Source: CAVPOO01 sp963707015 (GTDB lineage Bacteria > Pseudomonadota > Gammaproteobacteria > Thiohalobacterales > Thiohalobacteraceae). From it: a stretch of DNA of 64,000 nucleotides. The number at the start of each line of letters is the position of its first letter. Positions within the stretch are counted from its first letter, which is position 1. The notes under the pieces were generated by a model. That model was not told where the DNA came from. It did not search any database and was given only the letters and a program-made list of their open reading frames with translations. The DNA lies in assembly GCA_963707015.1 (NCBI GenBank), contig CAVPOO010000021.1, positions 186,001 through 250,000 on the forward strand, read 5' to 3'. The position numbers and the translations under genes are program-made. Positions 55,684 through 64,000 of this stretch are shown here, piece by piece.

Positions 55684-56181
55684 TCAGCGATTCAGCCCCG
55701 TATCCATGACTCCGGTCACGCGCGCATCGGCGGGTACCGTCCGGCGGAGAATAACAGGCTGGTAGTCTGTATCATCTGCGATTCGGCGGGTAAAGCGCCA
55801 CACCCAGGCGAGCCCGGCCACCAGACCCAGCAGCCCTGCGCCAATACTGACGAGTTCTACATTGCTGACCAGCAAGCGGCCGGCCAGATCCTGACCCACA
55901 GCGGCGCCTCCCAGCAGCCCCACCAGCGGAACGGCGTAGACCACCAGTGATCCGCGCACCAGTGCACGTTCCCGGACCCCTATGACGACACGATCCCCCG
56001 CTGAAATACCAGATACATTACGCGCCTTTACCTGTATCCGCCGCGTCCCGAGCACCCTGCCAAGCACTGCCGTTCCGCAGCCTGCGTTTGCTGCGCAGCC
56101 GCCACAGGTGGAGGCGCGCCGGGTCTCCACCCAGGCAAACTCACCCTCGACGCGCATAACCTGGGCCAACTCTTCTATCAT
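55684..56181 (-). CDS. rseC: SoxR-reducing/RseC family protein
   Basis: 165 residues. N-terminal VEGEFAWVETRRASTCGGCAANAGCGT holds a four-cysteine cluster; two membrane helices follow (about 80-100 and 108-128). RseC acts as a modulator of sigma E in E. coli and relates to RsxC-linked SoxR reduction. Lies between rseB and degP, as expected. Confidence 0.93.
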   Translation of the reverse strand: MIEELAQVMRVEGEFAWVETRRASTCGGCAANAGCGTAVLGRVLGTRRIQVKARNVSGISAGDRVVIGVRERALVRGSLVVYAVPLVGLLGGAAVGQDLAGRLLVSNVELVSIGAGLLGLVAGLAWVWRFTRRIADDTDYQPVILRRTVPADARVTGVMDTGLNR

Positions 56182-56229
56182 CTGTTTCGATATCCCTGGT
56201 TCCTGCTCACACCGGTTCCCCGCGGGCCG

Positions 56230-57225
56230 TTAGCGACGCAGGCTTATGCCCTTGCCAATCTCTTCGACTGTGACCGCAGGTACTTCGCCGACCACTGTGG
56301 CATGGAATCCGTCCACCACGCCCCCCATGGCATTGACCGTGCCCATATTCGAGACACCCTGCAGAATTTCCTTGCCAGGCAAGAGCTTTTCAAAATAGAC
56401 AGACACCGTCGCCAGGCCGTCACTATATACCATGTGTTCGGCGCTGCCCCGCCTGACGGGCATCTGATGACGATTATGGTGGGTCAGCATGAAACCTCGT
56501 GGCAACCAGCCGAGCTGCCAGTTCGTCCGATCCGCTGGTGTCGCATCGGACGATGCGCGTCGCACGTCCCCGTGCCAGGTATAGCCCTCGCCGCTGATGC
56601 CGGCTTCCAGTGCCTTGTCTGAAATCCGTGCCGGCAGATCCAGCTGGGTAAACATGGTCTGCTCGAGGGCCTTGCCGTGCGGGTCGATCAGGTCGAATTT
56701 CAACAGTATCTTGTACGCCTTTTCTATCCACAGGCGATACCCGTAACGGTACTTGTCCCGGGGGTAAATCTCGATAATCTTCGCATCGCGCCCGGTGATC
56801 CGGTCATCGCCCGCCAGCCGGAACTCGTAGTTGGACTGCAAGGCCGCGAGATCCCGCGGCAGACTGGCGGGAAACGGTTTGCGTGGCAAACTCTTGTCTA
56901 CCATCACGGTTTTCTGGTCAGGCAGAATACAGGTAACCGAGTTGTCGTCGCGAAGGACTTCCCGCGGCACGCCGGTTAACGCAATCAGCCGTTCACGTTC
57001 ACCGTCCTGATCGGCACGATGGATAACCCGCATTGTCTCGAGCTTGCCATCGTGCAGATAGACAAAGGTTCCGTCGTAATTCAAACTCTGCATTGCCTGA
57101 GACATTTCCTCGAGCCAGGTGCGCGGGCCGTTGGCATCAGACTGGGCGGAAGACGGGTTGGATATTGCCAGGAGCAGCAACCACGCGGGGGCGAGCCTTC
57201 TCGACACCTCAGTTACCGCTGTCAT
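56230..57225 (-). CDS. rseB: Sigma-E regulatory protein RseB (MucB)
   Basis: Periplasmic protein that binds RseA and protects it from cleavage until envelope stress is sensed. 331 residues from ATG 57225, with a signal peptide (LAPAWLLLLAISNPSSAQ) and the two-domain MucB/RseB fold (QAMQSLNYDGTFVYLHDGKLETMRVIH; later LGWLPRGFMLTHHN). It overlaps the rseA stop by 17 bp. Confidence 0.94.
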   Translation of the reverse strand: MTAVTEVSRRLAPAWLLLLAISNPSSAQSDANGPRTWLEEMSQAMQSLNYDGTFVYLHDGKLETMRVIHRADQDGERERLIALTGVPREVLRDDNSVTCILPDQKTVMVDKSLPRKPFPASLPRDLAALQSNYEFRLAGDDRITGRDAKIIEIYPRDKYRYGYRLWIEKAYKILLKFDLIDPHGKALEQTMFTQLDLPARISDKALEAGISGEGYTWHGDVRRASSDATPADRTNWQLGWLPRGFMLTHHNRHQMPVRRGSAEHMVYSDGLATVSVYFEKLLPGKEILQGVSNMGTVNAMGGVVDGFHATVVGEVPAVTVEEIGKGISLRR

Positions 57226-57769
57226 ACCCGACGATTCGAACATAGGGCAACATTCCCCGCATCCCGCTGCTGGCGGCATATTCGTTGTGACTGACCAGAT
57301 ACCGGCTCAGATAGTCTGCCGTGCGTGTCGAGCGGCTTTCCCTGTCACCACTGCCGACGCGTACATAGCCGCGCTCCGGACTTGTCACCGGCGCTGTCGC
57401 AATAACCGGCCCCTGTCCCGCACCCGGCTCGAAGTGCCGGACGCCGAGCACCGCAATGACCGCAACGGAGGCGGCAATGGCAAATCCCGCCACCGGCTTG
57501 AGCAGGCCTTGCCAGTTCCGATACGAGCGGGATCCCCCCGACGCGCTCACAGCGTCTCGCTCGACCGCGGTACTCACCCGTTCTGCCAGGTGGGCATCCA
57601 GGCACTCCGGCAGCTGATCGCGCAAGGCCGCACCGATGAGATGAAAATTCTGCCAGCTGCGTTTCAATTCCGGATCACGGCCAAGACGCGCCAACAGCAA
57701 CCGCTGCTCGGCAGCCGAGAGTTCACCATCGACAAAGGCCGACACCTGCTCTTTCAGTTTGTCACTCAT
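57209..57769 (-). CDS. rseA: Anti-sigma-E factor RseA (MucA)
   Basis: Membrane anti-sigma factor holding RpoE inactive; degraded by regulated proteolysis under stress. 186 residues from ATG 57769 (GGGAA upstream). The cytoplasmic N-terminal domain SAFVDGELSAAEQRLLLARL binds sigma; one transmembrane helix (VAGFAIAASVAVIAVLGVRHF, about 98-118) precedes a periplasmic tail. Immediately downstream of rpoE. Confidence 0.94.
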   Translation of the reverse strand: MSDKLKEQVSAFVDGELSAAEQRLLLARLGRDPELKRSWQNFHLIGAALRDQLPECLDAHLAERVSTAVERDAVSASGGSRSYRNWQGLLKPVAGFAIAASVAVIAVLGVRHFEPGAGQGPVIATAPVTSPERGYVRVGSGDRESRSTRTADYLSRYLVSHNEYAASSGMRGMLPYVRIVGYDSGN

Positions 57770-57853
57770 GATTTCCCGTTCCCACTGTTTGTGGCTAAAC
57801 CCTGCAACCGTCAAAAGTCTTCAGGCACCTGAATTCCTCTCCCTGACCTGCAC

Positions 57854-58429
57854 CTAACCCAGCAACGGACGTAAGCGATTCTCAATCGCCTCCCGGGCAC
57901 GAAAGATACGCGAACGCACGGTTCCGATCGGACATCCCATGACCTCGGCTATCTCCTCGTAACTCAGCCCATCCAGCTCGCGCAATGTGATTGCGGTTCG
58001 CAGCTCGTCCGGAAGATTTTCGATCGCCGTCGCAATTTCCCGCTCTATCTCGTCCTTCATGAGCATGTGCTCGGGAGTATCGTATTCCTTGAGACCGGAG
58101 TGACCCTCAAATTGTTCCGCATCCCGCGCATCAATATCATCGGCGGGCGGCCGCCGGCCCTGCGCCACCAGATGGTTTTTCGCGGTATTGATGGCAATGC
58201 GGTACAGCCAGGTGTAGAAGGCCGATTCGCTGCGGAATGACGCTAACGCTCTGTACGCCTTAATAAAAGCCTCCTGAGTGACATCCAGAGCATCGCTCGG
58301 ATTGTGCACGTAACGTGTGATCAGCTGGGTGATCCGGTACTGATACTTGAGGACCAGCACATCGAAAGCCGACTTGTCGCCTTTCTGCGCCCGTTCAACG
58401 AGTAGCTGATCGGCCTCGCGTTCACTCAT
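57854..58429 (-). CDS. rpoE: RNA polymerase sigma factor RpoE (AlgU)
   Basis: ECF sigma factor for envelope stress genes. 191 residues: region 2 with KYQYRITQLITRYV and DALDVTQEAFIKAYRAL, region 4 with RELDGLSYEEIAEVMGCPIGTVRSRIFRAREA. First gene of rpoE-rseA-rseB-rseC-degP; a sigma-E-like promoter lies upstream, suggesting autoregulation. Confidence 0.98.
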   Translation of the reverse strand: MSEREADQLLVERAQKGDKSAFDVLVLKYQYRITQLITRYVHNPSDALDVTQEAFIKAYRALASFRSESAFYTWLYRIAINTAKNHLVAQGRRPPADDIDARDAEQFEGHSGLKEYDTPEHMLMKDEIEREIATAIENLPDELRTAITLRELDGLSYEEIAEVMGCPIGTVRSRIFRAREAIENRLRPLLG

Positions 58430-58474
58430 GCGGTTCCTCGCTTGTCATCGCGGCCGTTCCGGTCCCGCGCCCAT

Positions 58475-58502
58475 GTTGACCCCGCACGCACCCGAACAGT
58501 TC
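58475..58502 (-). promoter_or_regulatory. Sigma-E-type promoter of rpoE
   Basis: On the minus strand GAACTG (58502-58497), a 16-17-bp spacer and a TCAA-containing -10 (58480-58475), about 46 bp before the rpoE start. It resembles the GAACTT-N16-TCtga consensus used by RpoE/AlgU, in keeping with autoregulation known for this operon. Confidence 0.55.
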
Positions 58503-58580
58503 GCCAGAAACACTGGAATCAGGTAAGGTTAAGTGCTTGAATTGCCAATTTTGCAGCCTAGCCAACATGATCACAAGCTA

Positions 58581-60224
58581 ATGGAACAGCCCTTCGATTA
58601 TGACGTCCTCATTATTGGCAGTGGCGCCGCCGGGCTGCGTCTGGCGCTGGAGCTCGCTGATCAGGTTCGCGTCGCGGTGCTCGCCAAGCGATCGCTGACG
58701 GAGGGCAGCAGTCTTTACGCGCAGGGCGGCATTTCAGCCGTGCTGGATCCGCACGACAGCATTGAGGCCCATGTCGCGGACACACTCAACGCGGGGGCCG
58801 GACTCTGCCACCCCGACGCGGTGCGCTTCGTGGTCGAACGCGGGCCCGCTGCGATCCGCTGGCTGATCGACCACGGCGTGCCCTTCACCCGGGACGACAA
58901 GGGTCCCGAAGGCTCTGCCTATCACCTTACCCGTGAAGGCGGGCACAGCCATCGCCGTATCATCCATGCCGCGGATGCCACCGGGCTGGCTATCGAAACA
59001 TCGCTGGCAGAGACAGTCCGTGCCCACAACAACGTTGCCCTCTTCGAGGAACATATCGCAATTGACCTGATCACCAACAGGAAGCTGGGACTACCCGGCA
59101 ACCGATGCCTGGGTGCGTACGTGCTGGACCTCAAGCATGCACGGGTCGATGTGTTTCGGGCGCGTTGCATTGTGCTGGCCACGGGTGGCGCGAGCAAGGT
59201 CTACCTCTATACCAGCAACCCGGATACGGCGAGCGGAGACGGTATTGCCATGGCCTGGCGTGCCGGCTGCCGGGTCGTGAACATGGAATTCAACCAGTTT
59301 CATCCGACCTGTCTGTATCACCCGCACGCCCGCTCCTTCCTCATCACCGAGGCGGTCAGGGGTGAAGGCGGTCACCTGCTGTTGCCGAGCGGGGAACGCT
59401 TTCTCGACCGCTACGATCCCCGCGCCGAACTGGCACCACGCGATATCGTCGCTCGCGCCATTGACCATGAAATGAAGCGCTCAGGCATTGATTGCGTCTA
59501 CCTGGACATCAGTCACAAACCGGCGGACTTCATCAAGGAACACTTCCCGACGGTATACGCGCGCTGCCTGGGACTGGGGCTCGATATGACACGCGAACCT
59601 CTGCCTGTCGTGCCGGCAGCACACTACACCTGCGGCGGAATCGCGACCGACCTCCGAGGGCGCGCCGACATTCCCGGTCTCTATGCGATCGGCGAGACAG
59701 CCCATACCGGTCTGCATGGCGCCAACCGAATGGCCAGCAATTCGCTGCTCGAATGTCTGGTGTTCGCGCAGGCCGCAGGCAAAGACATAATGGCGAATCT
59801 GGCCCAGATGCCGCCGCCACCGCAAGTGCCCGCCTGGGACGAATCACGGGTGACGGACTCGGATGAAGAAGTGGTCGTCAGCCATAACTGGGACGAGCTG
59901 CGCCGCTTCATGTGGGACTATGTCGGCATCGCGCGCACCAACAAACGCCTCGAGCGCGCCCAGCGCCGTACCGAACTGCTGCAGCGCGAGATCTCTGAAT
60001 ACTACAGCCACTTCCGCGTGACTAATGACCTCATTGAATTGCGGAACCTCGTGCAGGTTGCAATGCTCATCATCCGCTCGGCACAACTGCGCAAGGAAAG
60101 CCGCGGGCTGCATTTTACCCTGGACTATCCGGCGCCGGATGACAGTCGACCACCGACTGACACCGTGTTGACGCCCGAGGAGAACGCTGCACCCTCGAAT
60201 CTGGGCTGGACCGCAAGCAATTAG
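58581..60224 (+). CDS. nadB: L-aspartate oxidase
   Basis: FAD enzyme making iminoaspartate, the first step of de novo NAD synthesis. 547 residues from ATG 58581; an in-frame GTG at 58533 is possible. FAD-binding VLIIGSGAAGLRLAL, LYAQGGISAVLDPHDS, REGGHSHRRI, FNQFHPTCLYHP and GLHGANRMASNSLLECLVF are diagnostic. Divergent from rpoE, as in E. coli. Confidence 0.97.
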   Translation: MEQPFDYDVLIIGSGAAGLRLALELADQVRVAVLAKRSLTEGSSLYAQGGISAVLDPHDSIEAHVADTLNAGAGLCHPDAVRFVVERGPAAIRWLIDHGVPFTRDDKGPEGSAYHLTREGGHSHRRIIHAADATGLAIETSLAETVRAHNNVALFEEHIAIDLITNRKLGLPGNRCLGAYVLDLKHARVDVFRARCIVLATGGASKVYLYTSNPDTASGDGIAMAWRAGCRVVNMEFNQFHPTCLYHPHARSFLITEAVRGEGGHLLLPSGERFLDRYDPRAELAPRDIVARAIDHEMKRSGIDCVYLDISHKPADFIKEHFPTVYARCLGLGLDMTREPLPVVPAAHYTCGGIATDLRGRADIPGLYAIGETAHTGLHGANRMASNSLLECLVFAQAAGKDIMANLAQMPPPPQVPAWDESRVTDSDEEVVVSHNWDELRRFMWDYVGIARTNKRLERAQRRTELLQREISEYYSHFRVTNDLIELRNLVQVAMLIIRSAQLRKESRGLHFTLDYPAPDDSRPPTDTVLTPEENAAPSNLGWTASN

Positions 60225-60306
60225 CCGTGCGCGTGGCCGAAGAGCTCACCGACAGCGATTAACAACAGGGACGCCCCGAACCAACCGATAAGGAATTCAT
60301 GGTCCG

Positions 60307-62148
60307 GTGACATTCAACACCAGGCCGCGACCGCCGATACGGCGTGTCACTACCGTTGTCAAGGGAACGCTGAAACAGATGGGCTGGGAAGCATGGTTTA
60401 CATTGGCGGTGGTAGCGGGCTGCTTCGGCGCCCTCGCCTGGAACCGTGCGCCCCCCGACGTCACGATGACGGGTGGCCTGACACTGTTGCTGGTCACCGA
60501 CATCCTCTCCCCGCAGCAAGCGCTGCAAGGCCTCGCCAACGAGGGGATGGTCACGGTAGCCGTGTTGTTCATTGTGGTGGCCGGCGTGCGCGATACGGGC
60601 GGTCTCGACTGGATCGTGCACCGGGTGCTGGGACAGCCCCGCTCGGAACGCCATGCGCAGCTCAAATTGATGTCACAGGCGGCCATCCTCAGCGCCTTTC
60701 TGAACAACACGCCCGTGGTCGCGCTGTTCGTACCGGCCGTCCAGGACTGGGCCAAGCGCCACCGGCTTTCCGTTTCACGGCTGCTTATCCCGCTGAGTTA
60801 CGCCTCCATCGCGGGCGGAACCTGCACGCTTATCGGCACCAGCACGAATCTGGTACTGAACGGTTTGCTGGTCTCACAAACCGATGCGCCGCCCCTCGGC
60901 ATGTTCGACCTGGCCTGGATCGGCGTCCCCATCGTGCTGCTTACCCTGCTCCACGTCGCGGTTGCCGGCAGACGCCTGTTACCCGACCGCACACCCGCCG
61001 TCACGCGCTTTGGCGATGCCCGCGAATACACAGTTGAGATGCTCGTGGAACCTGGCAGCCCTATTGACGGCTGCAGCATCAAGGACGCCGGATTGCGGCA
61101 GTTGCCGGGGTTGTATCTGACCGAAATTGAGCGCGACGGGCAGAGCATGCCGGCGGTCCCGCCCACCGAACATCTGCGGGGCAATGATCGACTCATCTTT
61201 GCCGGTATCGTGGAATCGATCGTCGACCTGCAGAAAATCCGGGGGCTGAAACCGGCCACCAGCCAGGTCGATAAACTCGGCACCCCCCGGCACCTGCATG
61301 TCCTGACCGAAGCCGTGGTTTCCAACACCTGTCCGCTGGTCGGAAGAAATATCCGGGAGGGGCGCTTCCGAAATCATTACAATGCGGCGGTCATCGCCGT
61401 GGCGCGTAACGGAAAACGCCTGCGCGAAAAAATCGGCGATATCATCCTGCGCCCTGGCGACACGCTGCTCCTGGACGCGCGGCCCTCGTTCACGGAACAG
61501 CAACGCAACTCGCGGGATTTCTACCTCGTCAGCCGCCTGGAGAACTCCTCATCGCCGCGCCACGAACGGGCCTGGATCGCATCCGTCATCCTCGGCCTGA
61601 TGGTGATCACCGCGACGGCCGGTTGGCTCAGCATGCTGGAAGCAGCCATGCTCGCGGCCGGGATGATGATCCTGACCCGATGCACCACGGGGCGTATTGC
61701 GCGGCGCGCGGTGGACTGGCAGATACTGATCGTGATCGCCGCCTCGTTCGGCATCGGGACGGCGCTGCAGACCACCGGTGCCGCTTCCAGCATCGCCGAA
61801 TCCATGATCAGGCTCAGTCATGGGGAGCCCTGGACCGCACTGGTCATGATTTTCCTGGCCACGGCCCTGCTGAGCTCTTTCATCACCAACAACGTGGCTG
61901 CCGTGCTCATGTTTCCAATCGCGCTGGCCACCAGCAAGGCCCTTGATGTCAACCTGTTGCCATTCGTCGTGACGATCATGATTGCCGCCTCTGCCAGCTT
62001 CTCCACACCGATGGGATACCAGACCAACCTCATGGTCTATGGCGTAGGAGGCTACCGATTCTCTGACTACCTCAGGATAGGAACGCCACTCGCACTGCTC
62101 GTCGGCGTGCTGACTGTCCTGATCGTGCCGCGGGTCTGGCCCTTCTAG
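60307..62148 (+). CDS. SLC13/DASS-type anion transporter with TrkA-C domains
   Basis: Inner-membrane transporter for sulfate, dicarboxylates or similar anions. 613 residues from GTG 60307; ATG 60379 gives a 589-residue form. Two halves of membrane helices flank a central soluble region (about 230-400) with two TrkA-C/RCK-like domains (EPGSPIDGCSIKDAGLRQLPG and VSNTCPLVGRNIREGRFRNHY). Motifs include LSAFLNNTPVVALFVP and GTSTNLVLNG, repeated in the second half as SSFITNNVAAVLMFP and the FSTPMGYQTNLMVYG segment. Substrate cannot be told. Confidence 0.88.
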   Translation: MTFNTRPRPPIRRVTTVVKGTLKQMGWEAWFTLAVVAGCFGALAWNRAPPDVTMTGGLTLLLVTDILSPQQALQGLANEGMVTVAVLFIVVAGVRDTGGLDWIVHRVLGQPRSERHAQLKLMSQAAILSAFLNNTPVVALFVPAVQDWAKRHRLSVSRLLIPLSYASIAGGTCTLIGTSTNLVLNGLLVSQTDAPPLGMFDLAWIGVPIVLLTLLHVAVAGRRLLPDRTPAVTRFGDAREYTVEMLVEPGSPIDGCSIKDAGLRQLPGLYLTEIERDGQSMPAVPPTEHLRGNDRLIFAGIVESIVDLQKIRGLKPATSQVDKLGTPRHLHVLTEAVVSNTCPLVGRNIREGRFRNHYNAAVIAVARNGKRLREKIGDIILRPGDTLLLDARPSFTEQQRNSRDFYLVSRLENSSSPRHERAWIASVILGLMVITATAGWLSMLEAAMLAAGMMILTRCTTGRIARRAVDWQILIVIAASFGIGTALQTTGAASSIAESMIRLSHGEPWTALVMIFLATALLSSFITNNVAAVLMFPIALATSKALDVNLLPFVVTIMIAASASFSTPMGYQTNLMVYGVGGYRFSDYLRIGTPLALLVGVLTVLIVPRVWPF

Positions 62149-62173
62149 CCCGGATTTCTCACGGCGATCCCGG
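62145..62173. repeat. Short motif at transporter stop, copy B
   Basis: Starts with the TAG stop of the transporter gene and matches the ppc-end copy (4028-4055) at 26 of 29 aligned positions: CTAGCCCGGATTTCTCAC followed by GGCGATCCCGG. Confidence 0.5.
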
Positions 62174-62566
62174 CGCGGGCGGGTTCTCGTGCGTCTGGAC
62201 AGGCTCCTGGAACACACTGTCCTTATTGCCAGTCAACAGACTGTCCGATCAGGAAGTCTCGCGGTTTTTTTGCCGGTTTATTGCTCAGGGTCAAGATTAC
62301 GGAACATCCGGTCTGATAGGTTCTAAGCAAAGCCAGCGCTGAAACGGGGGGGCCGTCTTAAGCCGCTGAGTAAAAAACGCAACGGTGAACAACCGGGATT
62401 CCCGATACCAACCATGCGAGCCGGCACGATCCCACCCGATGCACCCAGGCTAGCTGCACCGATCAGCAAGGCTGTTTTTATCAACACAAGGCCCCTGTTG
62501 CGACAGTGCCAACTGAGTAGCCCCACGCAGGGACAGGCTCCGCCTTAATCGTAAGGGAGTAGCCGC
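62149..62566. other. Intergenic region upstream of the cytochrome operon
   Basis: 418 bp without a recognised gene. The first 25 bases are the repeat copy. A run of G (GGGGGGGCC near 62347) and AT-rich patches follow. The last 200 bp stay open in one frame of the plus strand up to a stop near 62548, but the residues resemble no family known to me and there is no suitable start site. Spacing to the operon (GTAAGGGAGTAGCCGC before ATG) gives a good ribosome site. Confidence 0.4.
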
Positions 62567-63163
62567 ATGAACGTTTCGCCAAGATCGCATCTTTATCGCC
62601 TGCTCGTGGTGCTGGTAATCGTCGCGGCCGGTTTCGCTGCGCTCAGAAGCTTTGCCATACCGGACAGCTGGGATAATGAGAAATTTTACCGTGTCGATTC
62701 CCTTGAAGACCTGAAGGTGCAGCCGCTGCGGATAGGCGGCAACGAGGCATGCGCCGGCTCCGGCTGTCATGAGGAGCAGCGGGTAGCAAAACATAAAGAG
62801 CGGTTCAACGCGCTCGCGAAGGGCAATCATAGCGGACTTGCATGCGAAAACTGCCACGGGCCACTGTCAAATCACGTCAGCGACGGCAGACGCGTTGCCT
62901 CCGCGCTGATAAACCGCGAAAACACCCTCTGCCTCGGCTGCCATGGCCCGCTGCTTTCCAGGCCCAAGAGCTTTCCTCAGTTCAATGCCGAGAATACCGG
63001 TCACTGGTACTTCGACGTGGAAATAACCACGCCCTGCGGTGATTGCCATGACCCTCATGAACCGCGGCACATGGCCGCACTACGCGACATGAGCGCACTT
63101 GAAGTGGAATCCGAAATCGGTGCAAGAGAGCAACCGCACGCGGCTAGCGAGGTGGCGCAATGA
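62567..63163 (+). CDS. Membrane-anchored tetraheme c-type cytochrome
   Basis: 198 residues. One N-terminal anchor helix (LYRLLVVLVIVAAGFAAL) and a periplasmic domain with four heme motifs: CAGSGCH (C-x4-CH, as in cytochrome c3), CENCH, CLGCH and CGDCH, with nearby histidines as possible axial ligands. Heme content fits an electron-transfer partner for a quinol-linked complex. The stop overlaps the next start by 4 bp, so the operon continues with an Fe-S protein and an NrfD-like subunit. Confidence 0.88.
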   Translation: MNVSPRSHLYRLLVVLVIVAAGFAALRSFAIPDSWDNEKFYRVDSLEDLKVQPLRIGGNEACAGSGCHEEQRVAKHKERFNALAKGNHSGLACENCHGPLSNHVSDGRRVASALINRENTLCLGCHGPLLSRPKSFPQFNAENTGHWYFDVEITTPCGDCHDPHEPRHMAALRDMSALEVESEIGAREQPHAASEVAQ

Positions 63164-63927
63164 CGACCCAGACTTCAAACGCGAGGCGGGTATTCCTGCA
63201 GAGGCTCCTGGCAGGGGGTGCGGCCGCCGGTATGTTTATGGTTTACCGGCAACCGGTCGTGGCGGCCCTGAAAGGCGCGGATGAAACTGCGCAGACGGCA
63301 GGCCATGATTACGCCTTTGTGGTCGATGTCAGCCGCTGTATCGGCTGCGGGCACTGTGTCCGGGCCTGCAGTATCGAGAACGACGTACCCGAGGGGCAAT
63401 ACCGGACCTGGATAGAACGTTATGTCGTAACACCCGAAGGCGTCCATGTAGATTCACCGCAGGGCGGGATGTACGGCTTCGATGAGGTCGATGAGGCGCT
63501 CGCCGACGAGGCGATCAACACGTTTTTCGTTCCGAAATTATGTAACCACTGCGCGGAAGCCCCCTGCATCCAGGTCTGCCCGGTGGGTGCGACCTTCCGT
63601 TCCCCGGAAGGTTTTGTCCTGGTTGACCCGGAGCACTGCATCGGCTGCAGCTATTGTGTCCAGGCCTGCCCGTACGGCGTCAGGTTCATCAATAGCGAAA
63701 AACACATTGCCGATAAATGCACCTGGTGTTACCACCGCGTGTCCCAGGGCAAGCTTCCCGCCTGTGTCACAGTCTGCCCGACCCAGGCCCGGATGTTCGG
63801 GGACCTCAACGACCCGGACAGCCAGGTGGCCAGGGTACGCGAGGCGGATAACTGGGATGTTCTGAAGCCGGAGTCACACACGGACTCCATGTGCATGTAC
63901 CTCGGCCTGCCCAGAGTGGTGGTGTGA
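63160..63927 (+). CDS. Tat-exported 4Fe-4S ferredoxin-type subunit
   Basis: 255 residues. A twin-arginine signal (ARRVFLQRLLAGGAAAGMF) is followed by cluster motifs CIGCGHCVRAC, CNHCAEAPCIQVCP, CIGCSYCVQACP, and CTWCYHRV with later CVTVCP: four [4Fe-4S] sites as in DmsB/HybA/DsrO-type subunits. It should pass electrons between the membrane NrfD partner and a periplasmic protein. A 4-bp overlap with the cytochrome gene and one base to the next gene show a tight operon. Confidence 0.93.
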   Translation: MTTQTSNARRVFLQRLLAGGAAAGMFMVYRQPVVAALKGADETAQTAGHDYAFVVDVSRCIGCGHCVRACSIENDVPEGQYRTWIERYVVTPEGVHVDSPQGGMYGFDEVDEALADEAINTFFVPKLCNHCAEAPCIQVCPVGATFRSPEGFVLVDPEHCIGCSYCVQACPYGVRFINSEKHIADKCTWCYHRVSQGKLPACVTVCPTQARMFGDLNDPDSQVARVREADNWDVLKPESHTDSMCMYLGLPRVVV

Positions 63928-63928
63928 C

Positions 63929-64000
63929 ATGCTACCGAACGAATCCCTGGTCAATTTCTTTTTTCCCAACGAGGCAGAGATCCACTGGTCCTTGATGATC
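63929..64000 (+). CDS. NrfD-like membrane subunit, 5' start only
   Basis: Twenty-four codons from an ATG one base after the preceding stop, running off the window (MLPNESLVNFFFPNEAEIHW). Order cytochrome - Fe-S subunit - membrane protein makes an NrfD/PsrC/DsrP-type quinol-interacting subunit most likely. Too short to confirm. Confidence 0.55.
   Translation, partial: MLPNESLVNFFFPNEAEIHWSLMI

Noticed and set aside
62323..62526. 67-residue minus-strand frame upstream of the cytochrome operon
   Set aside because: No ribosome site or family resemblance, and it ends within low-quality sequence; treated as non-coding.

Overview
The window is about 64 kb of moderately GC-rich, densely packed bacterial chromosome. 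Gene content and order point to a gammaproteobacterium: the rpoE-rseABC-degP cluster running into lepA-lepB-rnc-era-recO-pdxJ-acpS, pcnB-folK next to panC-panD, lptF/lptG divergent from pepA-holC-valS, and nadB divergent from rpoE. Glycogen genes, PEP carboxylase and a cytochrome/Fe-S/NrfD electron-transfer locus would fit an autotrophic or lithotrophic lifestyle, but no gene here proves that. No phage, CRISPR array or intact insertion sequence is visible.

Layout. 1-4.1 kb: 3' part of glgA, then ppc. 4.1-8.2 kb (minus): pcnB-folK-deoxynucleoside kinase-panC-panD, with panB absent from its usual place; a tRNA-Glu gene is divergent from pcnB. 8.4-16.7 kb: RDD protein, lptG/lptF (minus), pepA-holC-valS (plus), a 169-bp MITE-like element and a DUF2970 gene. 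16.8-21.8 kb: a complete DSF (diffusible signal factor) quorum-sensing locus, rpfG-rpfC convergent with rpfF, with a good FliA (sigma-28) promoter match upstream of rpfG. 21.9-25.5 kb: a TIGR03790-type secreted protein coupled to a DUF2007/zinc-ribbon protein, an orphan ORF, glgC. 25.4-28.9 kb (minus): prfC, rimI, family-4 uracil-DNA glycosylase. 28.9-35.7 kb (minus): ilvB-ilvH-ilvC-psd-pssA, then leuA, preceded by a leucine-rich leader peptide and attenuator-like hairpin. 35.9-39.4 kb: DUF4124 protein, MIF-like tautomerase, proS, lytic transglycosylase. 39.66-39.80 kb: a 20-unit heptanucleotide array. 39.8-46 kb (minus): rlmD, a DEDD exonuclease, a YdbL/YdbH envelope pair, cysM; a stand-alone Hpt protein follows on plus. 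46.6-58.4 kb (minus): translation/RNA-processing genes and the sigma-E stress operon. 58.5-64 kb (plus): nadB, an SLC13 transporter, and a tetraheme cytochrome/Fe-S/NrfD operon cut by the window end.

How the parts work together: RpfF should make a fatty-acid signal sensed by RpfC, which phosphorylates RpfG, a HD-GYP cyclic-di-GMP phosphodiesterase. RseA/RseB/DegP/RseC with RpoE form the envelope stress circuit. The ilv-leu block makes branched-chain amino acids and shares its transcription unit with phosphatidylethanolamine synthesis. All assignments rest on reading the sequence and on recalled family knowledge; no database search was run.
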